Positions 48,833 through 60,640 of a stretch of 64,000 nt of DNA are shown piece after piece (position 1 is the first letter of the stretch; each line of letters opens with the position of its first letter). The notes under the pieces are model-generated. The model made no database searches. It was not told the DNA's origin and saw only the letters and a program-made list of their open reading frames with translations. The DNA is from Oreocharis arfaki (taxonomy: Eukaryota; Chordata; Aves; Passeriformes; Paramythiidae), in the NCBI GenBank assembly GCA_013398015.1, contig VZRR01013890.1, positions 331,509-395,508 of the forward strand, in the 5' to 3' direction. Made by a program: the position numbers and the translations under genes.

Positions 48833-50790
48833 ACCTCATTTCAGTGATTTCACAGCTGCATGCACTTTTGGCAGGACAATATTGATGCTGCATAGTTGCA
48901 AGGAAAATGGAATAACACACTTATTATGACACCAAAAATCTTCAAAATTTGCTGAGGATAACAAATTTTTGCATTTGATTGAGAATCTTTCAAAACTCAG
49001 TGGTTTCTGAAGGTGAAGTGATTTTAAAATGGCCTTTAGCACAATGTTTGTTTCACACTGAAAATGTCAAATAGGTACTAGAAATGCTTTTCAGTATTCT
49101 ATTCAGCAAACTAGGTGACAGGGTAACTGATAAATAGGTAACATATTGGTAACTCAAAGCCTGTCATTAACAACAGAAAAAGCAAAGAAAAGAGAGAGAA
49201 ATTTATAAGAAAACAACAACTGAAATGTTATGTAGCAATCCTTTTCTCATTTCATTTGGGATTTTTTTTCTTAAAAGATCTTTTTCAGTAAATGCAGAAT
49301 ACAATGCTGTACAAAGACAGCAGTAGTCCGGGATTGTCTGCAATGGCCTCTCCATGTGCATCAATCAAGGCTTCAGACATCAATACTTCCTTTCCTCTCT
49401 AATATTCATGAACCTGTTTCCAGTTTTCAAAAAGTATATGTCATGGAGTCACAAGAGCTGCCTAATTAATCCTCATATTTTCTCTGACAGGGATGTCTGA
49501 AAGTATATTATGTACTTTGGGCACTCATGCTATGTTAATGGCCTCTGTAGAGACTCCCATAAATAAGTCAAATGGTAGAAATAAATAAATTTTTGGAACT
49601 TTACACAGGGTCGCTTCAAATTCTAAAACTAACTGAAGACTTTTCCTCTCTTGCATTTGGATCTTATTATTGGATCTTAAATTTAAACTATTTGAGCTAA
49701 AATTCACCTGTCCTTCAAAGAAGCCGGTGACTGGGCACATAAACTTTTCCAGAAAAAAAAAAAAAAACAAACAACTTTTAACATGTAGGTGAAATAAAAA
49801 GCAATGATCTATGCAACTTTTAAAAAAGTGGCTATAACCTCAAAGCCATTATCCTTTTTATGTTTATTAATATTCAGGTAAAAAAATGAATTAATTTTTT
49901 TCAGAACATCTGTATTTTTAGAATATATTTTCTACTAAAAGAATATTTTAATTTTTCAAGCAAGGTATATACATTTCTGTAGTTAAAAAATAATATCTTC
50001 CAAATTTTAAGACCAAAGTTTTCCTCTAGTACCTCCTTGTAGGTTTATTAAAGGAAATACCTGTTTCATAAAAGTAATACCTGAGACATAAAAGTCAAAA
50101 GTAACATGCATTATTGCTTTCTGATCACCATACTATCGCCATTTAAGAAGAATACATCAGGTAACAATGTGTCTTCTTCATACTCAGTTCTGTAATCCCT
50201 TATTTTTAACTCCATATTCCATCCTTTTGTACCTCCTGCACACGTCTATACTTTACTTATATTCTCTTCCTTTATTCACATCCTCACACATCCCCACTTT
50301 CTGCAGACCACACAGGCATCGACAAGCACAAGCAAACTCTGTCCTGAACCCATTTATTTTCCAAATTTTTTCATATTCTCACACCCACACATAGCACCAC
50401 ACAGTCTGGTTTCTCCAGACTTACCATCAGCTCAATTTGTTTTAATCGAAAGAAGGGAAAAGGAAGTTGGCATGAATAGTAACATAATTTCTAACCACTT
50501 TACAAATACATTAACATGGGATTACTTTCTGTCCATGTCCCTTATAATATCCATTTAACATGTTCCTTCTCAATGAATAGTAAAGGAAGTAATAATTGTT
50601 TACTGCTTTAAAAAGTATTGCCAGTAGATACAAAAGTTTAGAAATTATTGAATCAGTATGCTAACATAATCATGGTGAACTCCTTTGGTTTTAGTGAGAA
50701 TGTAAAATAACATTTCATTCCATAGTAATTTCCACATATATTGGAATTGCCCAGAATACTGCTTTTCTTCAGAGAAAGAAAGCAGCAGAA
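48833..50790. other. Unique AT-rich non-coding DNA
   Basis: No recognised gene or mobile element. A 14-base A run lies at 49753-49766. A pyrimidine-rich, C-rich stretch near 50160-50420 gives a 75-codon plus ORF (50167-50394) with no recognised motif. Confidence 0.5.
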
Positions 50791-50865
50791 AAGGCAAGGC
50801 AAGGCAAGGCAAGGCAAGGCAAGGCGAGGCGAGGCGAGGCGAGGCGGGGCGAGGCAAGGCAAGGC
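50791..50865 (+). repeat. Pentamer minisatellite (AAGGC/GAGGC)n
   Basis: Fifteen 5-bp units lie in series: AAGGC x7, GAGGC x4, GGGGC x1, GAGGC x1, AAGGC x2. The CpG-bearing variants form a central block flanked by the AAGGC form. Three overlapping ORFs here (50645-50928) encode repeated Pro-Cys-Leu-Ala type peptides and are artefacts of the repeat. Confidence 0.95.
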
Positions 50866-52590
50866 AAGCGTCCATACATCAAGATCCCTCCAAGGACAGT
50901 GGCTGAGAGACATGTAAGAAATGAGCAAAATAGTAGTGAAATGTTTTGTGGAGCAGGTGAGGTTTTAAACTTATTTGATACCCATCTTTGGACAGACAGT
51001 GTTATGGATATGCTGGTAAAGAAATCTGGACTAATATCTAGTACAGCACATCATCAATCTGAACCTAAACAAAACAAACCCCAGAACACAACCTCAAAAC
51101 AATGAGGAAAATAATACCAAAAAATAAATGTGTTTTTTCCTGGCAATAGAAAATATCTGTCTTTGCCGCAAAAAAATCCATTTTATTTCTTCATTTATTT
51201 TTTTTCATAACTTTGAAAGCAATTCTGTTTTACGGCCCACTAAAATTAGCTTTTTCTTCTAATCTTTAAATGGAAGATTCATTTCTGTCTATTTATGGTA
51301 CATTTGCCTCATTTTTCTTTACTACAGATAGCATGACTACACTTAAGGGATAATGTAGTTTTGTGTGCATACATTGTTATTAACATTGTATATAAATTCA
51401 GTGGGTGCCAAAGACAGAGACGTAGATATGCTGGACTCTTTCAGACTTCTATCATCTCAGCTTAGTAACCCTGTTTTTTCAGTAGCGGAGTATACACAAA
51501 AGAATTAATCTTTTTCTTTCATTGCAGAGAAGCATTAGATCCAATACAAAACTAACTTATATTTAATGGTGTCTAAAAATAATTTGGATACTTCAGCTGC
51601 TCAATGAACTTGACTTTTTCCATGATTACTATCCTTTTAAAATTCTCAGTACAAATGATGCCATAGCAATTTCCCTTAAACACTCAAAATTTGCTGCCAA
51701 GAATAATTGAAACAATTCCTAATCTTAAAATACGGTGGTTTTTTTCATATTTTAAAAGCTTTATCACTAATAAAATTCATTTTTATTAGTTATCTACCAC
51801 ACATCTCTAATATCAACTGATATCAGTTTCCACTGGAAATTTATTCAAATCTATTTACAGACCCTTGCTGTAGTGTTTGATAAACAGATATGAATTACAA
51901 TGGAATATAAAGTTTCAGAACACACACATTATCAGCCATTATATAATTAGCCATAATTAAGTGATAAGATTCCTACAGGACCTGTTGAGTTTTGCTACAG
52001 AAGTACAAAATAAGGAAAACCACCTCTAAGAGTTCCATAAGCTAAAAAACCCCAAAACACACAGAAAAAAACCCCCAACCCCCTCACAAAACACAAATAT
52101 ATGACTACATCCTGTATTTAATAAAATTGGACAAAAATGAGATGTTTGGGGTTTATTTGTATCAAAATTAAAGGTGGATCCCAGAACTTCAGAATTACTA
52201 ATTAAAAACATGAAGCACCATCTGTTTCTTATCCTTTATAAGCAGCAAAGATATATGCACTGTGTTGCATGTGGAAAGAGTTCCTATAAGCTTGTTTTGC
52301 TTCTGCAGAATCTATGCCACCCCAAAATCCATTGCTCCACAGTGTCTGAGCAATATCAGTACAGTAAAACTGGTGTTCTAAAGGAACCTGCCTGACTATA
52401 AATTAGGGCTTCTTTCCCATAGTGGTATACCAGACAAAAAGAATATTCTTCTTCTGCTTCTTCTAAGCAGACTTTGAGTCCACACACACTGGAATGAAAG
52501 AAATAACCCATTCACTTATGTCAAAAGCAACTGGGCATGACAGAATGGATGATATGAATCTTGGACTCAGCTCAGAGTTGCAGAGCCAAT
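50866..52590. other. Unique AT-rich non-coding DNA
   Basis: No recognised gene or mobile element. Near 52045-52090 there is a run of A and C blocks (aaaaccccaaaacacacagaaaaaaaccccc-like) that is low-complexity. Confidence 0.5.
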
Positions 52591-52640
52591 AGGAAGGAGA
52601 TGGAGTGATGCTCAACAGGAAGGAGATAGAGTAATGCTCG
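52591..52640 (+). repeat. 24-bp imperfect direct duplication
   Basis: AGGAAGGAGATGGAGTGATG plus CTCA (52591-52614) recurs two bases later at 52617-52640 with three differences. Confidence 0.85.
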
Positions 52641-53000
52641 TTTATTCATTGTATAATAAAGCAATAAACGACTACCTATTTGGAGTAGGGGGAGTTAAAA
52701 GGAGAGTGTATAGCATATGTGAACCCCAAGTACTTCAAATAATATTATGCCTTTGGATGGTGCCTAAACTGCTACTCAAGGCTTTCTGTGCCATCATCTG
52801 TAAATCATTTTTATGCACACACTAACCCAGCCTTACAGATAGACTTAGCAGAGAGACACCAGTATTTCATTCTTGTAACAAAGCAATTTACCTCACAAAT
52901 ATTGCTCATTACTACATGTTGCATCACAAGACAGATGAGATGTCCTTTGGCAGTTCTCTTTTGCAGCAAAACTTCTAAGTGTACTCTGTCTGACTGTAAC

Positions 53001-53047
53001 TTTATTTTCTCTTTTCAAATCACTTTTATTTTCTCTTTTCAAATCAC
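53001..53047 (+). repeat. 23/24-bp perfect tandem duplication
   Basis: The block TTTATTTTCTCTTTTCAAAT plus CAC at 53001-53023 is repeated with one extra leading T at 53024-53047. The two copies are otherwise identical, so the duplication is recent or maintained by slippage. Confidence 0.9.
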
Positions 53048-53866
53048 TTTAATATTCTTGACTTTCGTCCAAAATTCAATAGCTGTGGGGATTATTTCCA
53101 TGTTTGCATTACAAAATGCAGGACTAACTATAAAACAGCTCCTCTATTTGTTACATCTGGCTCCATTCATTTGACACTTAATCCTGAAACCTGTCTCACA
53201 AAGCTATTTTATTTTTGCAGTATTGGGGGAAAAAAAAGTTGTTTTATTTTTTCATTGTTAATTATTCATTTAATTTGATATTTATTTAGAATACATTTTG
53301 AGGCACTAAATAGATATTTTATTTTCCTTCTTTATGATGGGAAAAATATCAACTACTTTGACATTTGAGTCCGACTGCAAGAAGATAATAAAGGGTTACT
53401 GCTGCTATAATTTTTATAATGGTTTTGCTGCTATTGCCTGCATAAATATGGAACATATATATTTGCAATCAGAATTTTTCTGATTCTCAGAAGGTGAATG
53501 AAAAGTCATGAGATCCTTCAGTCTTAAAGAAAATGCTTTATTATTTACTCTGGATGTGGATATGGAGAGAGATCCCTTTAAAGTTGCTATAATGAGAAAT
53601 ACTACCAAGGATTTTATCTTAAGAGATGACTTAACCATTCCAAACATGGTCTATCAAATAAATTCTGTCAATTGTCTCTACATGGAAAAACCAAGAGAAA
53701 TATTTATGAAGAAGCAATTAAACAAGAAGCAATGTTATTATAGACACAAGGCAATAATTAACATAAACCTTTCTCATTATTTGTTTGAGTTCTGTCTATT
53801 TATGTCTTTGTAGTCTCTTTTAATAAGTGCGGGTAGTTCTGAGGACTTTTTGAATGTTGCTGCTAA

Positions 53867-53890
53867 AGATAGATAGATAGATAGACAGAT
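53867..53890 (+). repeat. (AGAT)n microsatellite
   Basis: AGAT units run at 53867-53890 with one AGAC variant. Confidence 0.9.
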
Positions 53891-55478
53891 TTGTAAATAT
53901 GCATCAAATCAATTCAGTTTCAAATTTTTATAGCCTAATCTTAGTCATCAAAAAGTTTGCCACATAGTTACTCATTCAAACTTCCAAAGAAATAATAGAG
54001 AAATAGTGGCATATCTCTTTTTGATATTTCTAATAAAATTTTGATTAATTAACAAAATAGCTGACTAAAATGTGCAATACATTCTTTTTAATCAAAGGCA
54101 CAATGAAGAAATATGAGATATACTCAACTTATTTTTTATCTGATGTTAAGTTTTACCAGAAAAAAACTTGTGAATGTGCAGTAACATTTGAATTCTCAAA
54201 GTCTTTCTGGGCAGGCACCTTCAGAAGGGTTTAGAAGTGCAGTCATTCCAGACAACCCCTGCTGTCCATGCAAAACATGGACATCTTCTTTAAAGGAATA
54301 TTAAAGTTAGTAATTATTTTTCTCTTAGTGTGTACATAAAGTTTCCAAGGGCTATAGAAGAAAGTGAAGAGAATGAAAGGATGAGTTCTACCCTAAGATT
54401 TCATTTTTCTTTAGATTCTTTCAGGCATTGATGTGAGGCTCATCAGTCATGTTTCCCCAACGGTGTAAATGTATTGAACTGAAGCTGTGTACCTCACTCT
54501 GCATATTGGATGGACAGCCTTTCGTGAGAGGCAGTAGGCAATTTAGAGGTGAGTGATCTGGAGAGGTCTGCTTTAAGCATTTAGAATTTTGCTCTTACAA
54601 ATCTCTTCTGTTCTTTAGGAATTTTATATTTTGTAATTTACAGCATTTCTACTTTACTTTTTTCCACTTATATCTACTTAAGAGGCTCAGGCATTCCTAT
54701 GACGTGGTGATTCTTCATTGTCCAACACAAAGCCTAGCTCCCACATTAAATATTCCCTATTTATTCCCATTTGTTCTTTTATTCCCATTACAATTCTGCT
54801 TTTATCCCCCATCTGTATTCTTCAACCCCTGCGAAGTGACATAATGGCACAAAGCTTGATCTGCAGCTAGCTCACAGAACACGTATTCTTTATAACTGTG
54901 TTTGATTGTAAGTGCAAAAAACATTTTGCAAAGGCATTTTAGGGAAAAGTCATTTGTCTTGAAAGTAAATAAGTCACTTTCCTTTGTCAGCTGTCAGATA
55001 AGATATTATAGTCTGTCTTTAGCTCCCTTTAGTGAGCATACTTAGAAGACTGACTATTTCTGTGGGAAAGTAATTCTGAGTAGGAAATTTTACCAGCAGG
55101 CAGTTAATTCATCTGGAATCCTCACTGACAATCTTCAGAACAGGACCCTCTCATCTGAAAAACACAGCCACTTAAATGCAATAACTCATCTACTATTTTA
55201 AATAAAATTGAGTCACAAATATAAGTCTGTGAACGTGTTTTGCATTCTTAAATTATCCAGATGATTTTAAATTTGAACCCTAATGTTTTCATTTAACTTT
55301 CCAAGGGGGCATACTGCTTTGTAGATGTCACCTTTTTTTTTTTTCCATTCATTTTTATTAAAGAAATAGTTCCCAGGAAGGCATTCTGAAATAAGGTGCT
55401 TGTTTTGGCAGGAGACAGAGACAGAGAAGAAAGGCAGTAAAATTTGCTACTGATATTTGTATGGGTTATGTCATCTGC
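53891..55478. other. Unique AT-rich non-coding DNA
   Basis: No recognised gene or mobile element. A spliced non-coding exon candidate lies at 54415-54548 (listed as a finding). A T run of 14 lies near 55332-55345. Confidence 0.5.
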
Positions 55479-55516
55479 AATGTCCCTATGTATGTTTTCA
55501 TATACATAGGGACATT
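55479..55516. other. Perfect 15-bp inverted repeat (hairpin)
   Basis: AATGTCCCTATGTAT at 55479-55493 pairs perfectly with ATACATAGGGACATT at 55502-55516. The loop is 8 bases and can close further with one G-T pair. No flanking repeat body or pol III signal was recognised. Confidence 0.9.
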
Positions 55517-58500
55517 AAAATAAATCTAAAATCTGTGCATATACTTCATTATTATGTACCATATAACGAGGGAAGTTTGATTTGAGCTCATTAAATGAAT
55601 GACATGTCCCTCATAAAAGTTTCAGAGAAACTGCTGGCAGTAATCTATACAAAAATCTTTTTTTTTTCCTTGCGTCACCTAACCACCTCATTCCTTTTAA
55701 CCCAATTTCATTGAAGGAAATCAACTCCATTTTTGGAATACACCTGAAAGAGTGGGCCATTTAGTGATTTGAAAAAATAAATGAAAGCTTCTTCAGTTCA
55801 TAAGATAATACTTTTACGATTTCACAGCAGTTACCTCATAAGTATAATGATAAACAGAAGACCTTGCTATTTTTCTAGCAGGAATAACTTATAAAAAAAG
55901 TATTATTTCACTTGTGGTTTTGCTGCACCAGATGTTTTTTTTTTCTAGGGATATTTTTAGCAGGCTAGAAAATTGACTGGATATCTTACTCATGGATAGC
56001 TAAGATATGCTATTACTGAAGAGCTCTTCAGAGTTCTTTACAGTACAGTTACAGTGATTGTAGGCATGATGATAGATTTTAATGGTACTGTTACTCATTT
56101 TACCACTGTCTGTTAGGATGAGGTTGCAGTTTCTTTCCACCTCCTTGCAAAGAAACAAGGCCTCCAAGCACAATCCCAATATTTATATTTAAATATTTAA
56201 TAGCAATTATTAAGTCTAAGCAGAGGAAGAAATTGGCAGAAGTAGTTACTGATTTTCATGGATCACGTATTGAGTCTTTTTGGAGTTCTTATATGGAGAT
56301 GTACTACCTTACAGTTTTAATCAGGTTTTGTTCAAATGCACACTAATAATAACATTTTGTAAACAGTTTGTATGAATTGTATTTATTCCTTAATAGAATG
56401 ACTGTTACTGATACTGTCAGACAACTACTGTCATCAAAATGTGTTTGTATAATGGTCAAGTACCCTCTGAAATCTATAATCCATTGGAAGCTTATACTGG
56501 ATGGAAGCATATGGTGCACTATCATTAACATATACCTTCAGATACATTGTAAGATGTATTCAGAAATATAGAGCAATAGAAAACTGCATTTTAATGCTGT
56601 GTGAACTCAAAACGAAACGTCACCACCTCACAACCAAAGCAGGTTTTCAGTATACCGGTCTTTGACAAGGTCCAATTTTTCAACTCAATTAGGTACGAAA
56701 ACCAAGTGTTGAAACAGCTGAATTTCCCCAAAGAGCAGTAATTTTAATTTTTGCTCAGCTCCACTTAACATTACCTCAGTAACCTTCCTTTTTGCCTGTT
56801 AGACAGGTTTGTCTACATTACCGGTGGGAAACCATCCTCATTTATGAGGTGGGAAAGCAACCTCTGCAGAGCCATTACTTCCCCCTCCATAATGGTGTGA
56901 AGAGAGTAGGCTGAGCCTTGGTATTATTTCTTTCACCGAGAATGTAACTGCGCTAACACAGTGGCACCTGGCCATACAATTTCATGAAGTATAGAGCTGT
57001 TGTGTTCATCTATTCTACCCAGAGGTGATAGCAGAAGGTAAATTGTGGCTGAGTTACAATCTGTGTCTGGGGCACTGCAAAAAAATCATACTCTCTTTGC
57101 TCTTTCTGTGTGCTGTTGGCAAAGCATTTCTACAAAGTCACAGTTTAGCTATTATCTGTAGCCACCGCAAAGAGTGTGGTCCAGCAGTATTTCACCTGAA
57201 TAATTGTTTGGCTAGGATAACAGTGTCATTAATGTCAATAAAATTATCACTGTGCTATAGGACTGAAAATAAACTTTCTTCTTGAAATGTGATCTAGAGA
57301 GATCACAAAGAAAGTCAAACACAAGTCATCTGCAATTACAGCAAATTTCAGATCTACTGTATATTCATGTACCATTTTTTAACAAAAATTTTTCGTTTCT
57401 TAGAAAGTCTACAGATATTTATTATTTCTTGCCTCAAAAAAAAAAATTTAGGAGAAATGAACTTATTCTCTGAAGATGCACTTCAACATTCATTGACCTG
57501 ATGTTTGCACAGCAATGCAAGTCAATACATTTGTATTGCACATTTCTGTATTATATCATTTAACATCTCCCATGTTCAAGCTGAAAATTAGGAGAAAACA
57601 GTTTTTTGATACTCACCATGTGTTGCTTTTAAGGAGAAATCTAAGACATCAGTTCACGAACATAAGGGTGTTTTCTTTCCTGTGAAATTCCACTGAAGTT
57701 AGCAGGACTGTCCCAGGACAGTTCTGCTGCTCAAATTATGGACCCTGTAGTCCAGTCCCAGCATGCCTCTTTATTACCTCTATGTATACATATGTAGTAT
57801 TGAAATATAATTACCCAAGACATCAACAGTACCTTTCTAACCAAATTCAACTTCATAAAAGTTTTACATTCACAAAAGAGTTTGGCCTATCCACACAGTT
57901 TTAAAATTATTTTTAACTTATGGATCAAAATTGATCTCTTTTTACTATGCTAACTGAAGAGGCACATATGCCAAGTATGATTAGGTACAACCACATGTAA
58001 GTTCATAACACAGTCATCATTCCTCTTTCCCCTACTTCTAGGAGAAAGAAGAATCTTATAACTGAGCATACAAGTTAATGAGAACCAAAAAACTGAATTT
58101 CTACCTAGTGTTACTAGCTACATATACAAGAGGTAATGACAATAATCTTTGCACCTTGATTAAGTGTTTTCAGGTACCAAGGGTTCATTGTTATTTCAGG
58201 CAAATCTCTGTGATCAATGATCTGTGGCATGGTAATGCTATAGCAAAATCCGAGTAATTAGTCCTTCTAGGAAATGACATAAGAAAGAACAACTGAAAGC
58301 ATTTTTTCCATGGATTACTATATTTATTAAAAAGGATTCTCATGGATTGGCACAAGTGTAACAGGAGATTGAACCCAGTCAATCATAATTATTACCTGAT
58401 TTCTGCCAAATTAATTGTAATCAATATAATGAAAGGGGATTTCTATCAGTAACTTATTTATGGTTTAATGTTTTGCTGTATATTAACTTAATATGCTACA

Positions 58501-60339
58501 AATAGAGCTTGCTGACTTTCACTGTTAAGGTACAGATCTCCAGGAAAGCCATTTTCTTAGAAAAGTTCAGTAACTTCAACGTTCTTCTCTTGGCCGCCTG
58601 ACTATTTGCCTCATTGGCACACCTATGTAACTGTTTTCTAGGAACAGATTTGTCTTATCAGTCTCATTATCCACTGAGATTGAGAGCCAATGGCAAATAA
58701 GATTATTTTAAACCCCCTGAAGAATGTTCTGAAATTTTAAGGACAGGTGAAAACAATATTTTGTTGAAAAAAAAAAGAGAGATCTAGAGACTGTGTCTGC
58801 ACAGGAAGAAGAGAACTCAAGTACTTACCAAAAACAAGAAGGAAAGAAAAAGAAAAAAAAGACACTGGAAAGTGCTCAATATATCAAGCTGAGCATTGCA
58901 TATGGCTTTACAAGTTCAGTGTCCAGAAGATGAATGAGTAGAAACATATGCCAGAGATTAGCCAAATAATCCACTCTGCCTAGAAAAAGAAAAGCAACTG
59001 TATTGATCTTGCACATAATAAAAGCTTGATTTTTCCTTAGACATTTGGAAAACGGGATTCTGTCTGTTCTCACTAATGAAAGCAGAATCAACTACTGATA
59101 CACTGTCCTCATTAGAGGCAATAACTTCACATAGTTTCCATTTATGCTTTGAAATAAAAATCGAATGGAACTGAGGAAATTTTAATCTTGTGAAATTTTA
59201 GACTTAAATGTTTCAGTTAAGAAAAATGTTTATTTGCCTTGTGTCCCTGAGATGCGTGCAATAGGAGCCTAATTTAATGTTGTTTTTCTGGAAAAGAATC
59301 TGATTTGATCTCTTGATGCAGCCCACTGAAAAAGATTTCCCTTCTTACATGGAGTTCCAGTTTGCCTTTTTGAGCAAGTATAGCAAGTATGTGCTTCTAT
59401 TTGCTAAAAAATATATCAGAAAAAAGATTTTTTTTTTTTTTTTAAGGCTCCTGTTCTTCAGATTATTTTGCAGTGTCATGGCATGGTATATTATATATGC
59501 CGTGTCATTTATCCCAGTTTATCATTCTTTAAGTATAGGTGTTTTTCTTTTATTTCAAAACTTGGACTTTCTCATTTACATTACTGATAGTGCATCACAA
59601 TTGTCATCCAGTAGTCTGAATCTGGCCTAGTAATTTAGCAAATAAAGAGAAGCAATTTCTGTATAATTTGATGTATATGATCTATTTTAGAGCAGATGGA
59701 AGAGATTAATCAGCCCCTAAAAGCACAAACTTGACTATCTTAAAAGTAGCTACTTAGACTTTAGAGAGTTCAGTTAAGCAAGATATAATTTTCCCATGAT
59801 GCTCAGTCATGTATTCAACCTGCTATATTTGGCTTAAATCTAAAACTAGGAAAGAGTTAACTGCATGCAAGAACTCTACTATCTTGAAAGAACCAGGCCA
59901 TTATCTATATCTGTAGAAGAATTCATTATTATAATGTGTAATTTAATGATTTTATAATCAGTTCTTTAGCTGTCTCTCTCACTGAAGTATTTCTTTTTGT
60001 ACTTGTCCGATAAATAGTAGTAACATTTAAAATTGTTTATCATTCACAAATATTCACGTACTAATGAAGCATTAAATGCAGTAAGAACATCAGACTGTTA
60101 ACCATTGCATAAATTCTATGGGGCCTGTCAAGACACTGACAATATGAAAGAAAAAAAGTTAAAATGATCACTTTCCTATAATAGGAAAAAAGAAAGAAAG
60201 AAACTCACAATAGCTGTTAATTAGACACAGGCAAAAAATTAAATACCTATGTGCAAAACCAAAAAGAAATTTGTCAGTGTGAAAAATTCGTTAATTCCAA
60301 GGAATTATTCTTCCTGTGTGTGTTTCTAAAGAGAACCCC
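55517..60339. other. Unique AT-rich non-coding DNA
   Basis: No recognised gene or mobile element. T runs lie near 55659-55668, 55936-55945 and 59428-59443. A plus ORF of 86 codons (57025-57285) and one of 105 codons (59313-59630) are hydrophobic and motif-free. A minus donor-like GTAAGTACT near 58827 has only a pyrimidine-rich tract upstream and no plausible exon. Confidence 0.45.
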
Positions 60340-60640
60340 ACTGTAAAGTCTTTCTCCTGAAACAATGTTTTTCTGTGTAGTTAGATAGCCCTGACAATGC
60401 AGAATGACACACATTTATGAAAAGTATAGACAAACACTAGCTTGACGATTACTGTGAAATGATTCCATTCATCTCCATGGAGTGTTAAATGTGAGGCCTA
60501 ATTAACAGAATCTGCTCACCGTTTTACTGCTGATCATTCTCCTTTAAATACACAGCTAAAGCTATCTATTTTGATTAAATGGCATTGTTAAGCTTAGAGA
60601 CAGGGGAGCTACTGAAGCCATAAATCCAAAAAAGCATTCA
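60340..60640. promoter_or_regulatory. Possible conserved enhancer-like element
   Basis: This stretch is low in simple sequence and rich in homeodomain- and bHLH-like motifs (CCTAATTAACAG at 60497, TTGATTAAATGGC at 60571, CATCTCC, CAATG). That style is common in vertebrate conserved non-coding elements within gene deserts. There is no direct proof from one sequence; the call is inference from texture only. Confidence 0.2.

Noticed and set aside
50645..50928. Minus ORFs with repeated Leu-Ala-Pro-Cys type residues
   Set aside because: They are produced entirely by the pentamer minisatellite read in different frames.
53508..53813. 101-codon plus ORF with balanced composition
   Set aside because: In-frame TGA lies just upstream of the ATG, all frames after the nearby acceptor-like site have stops before this ATG is reached in a continuing frame, and no motif is recognised.
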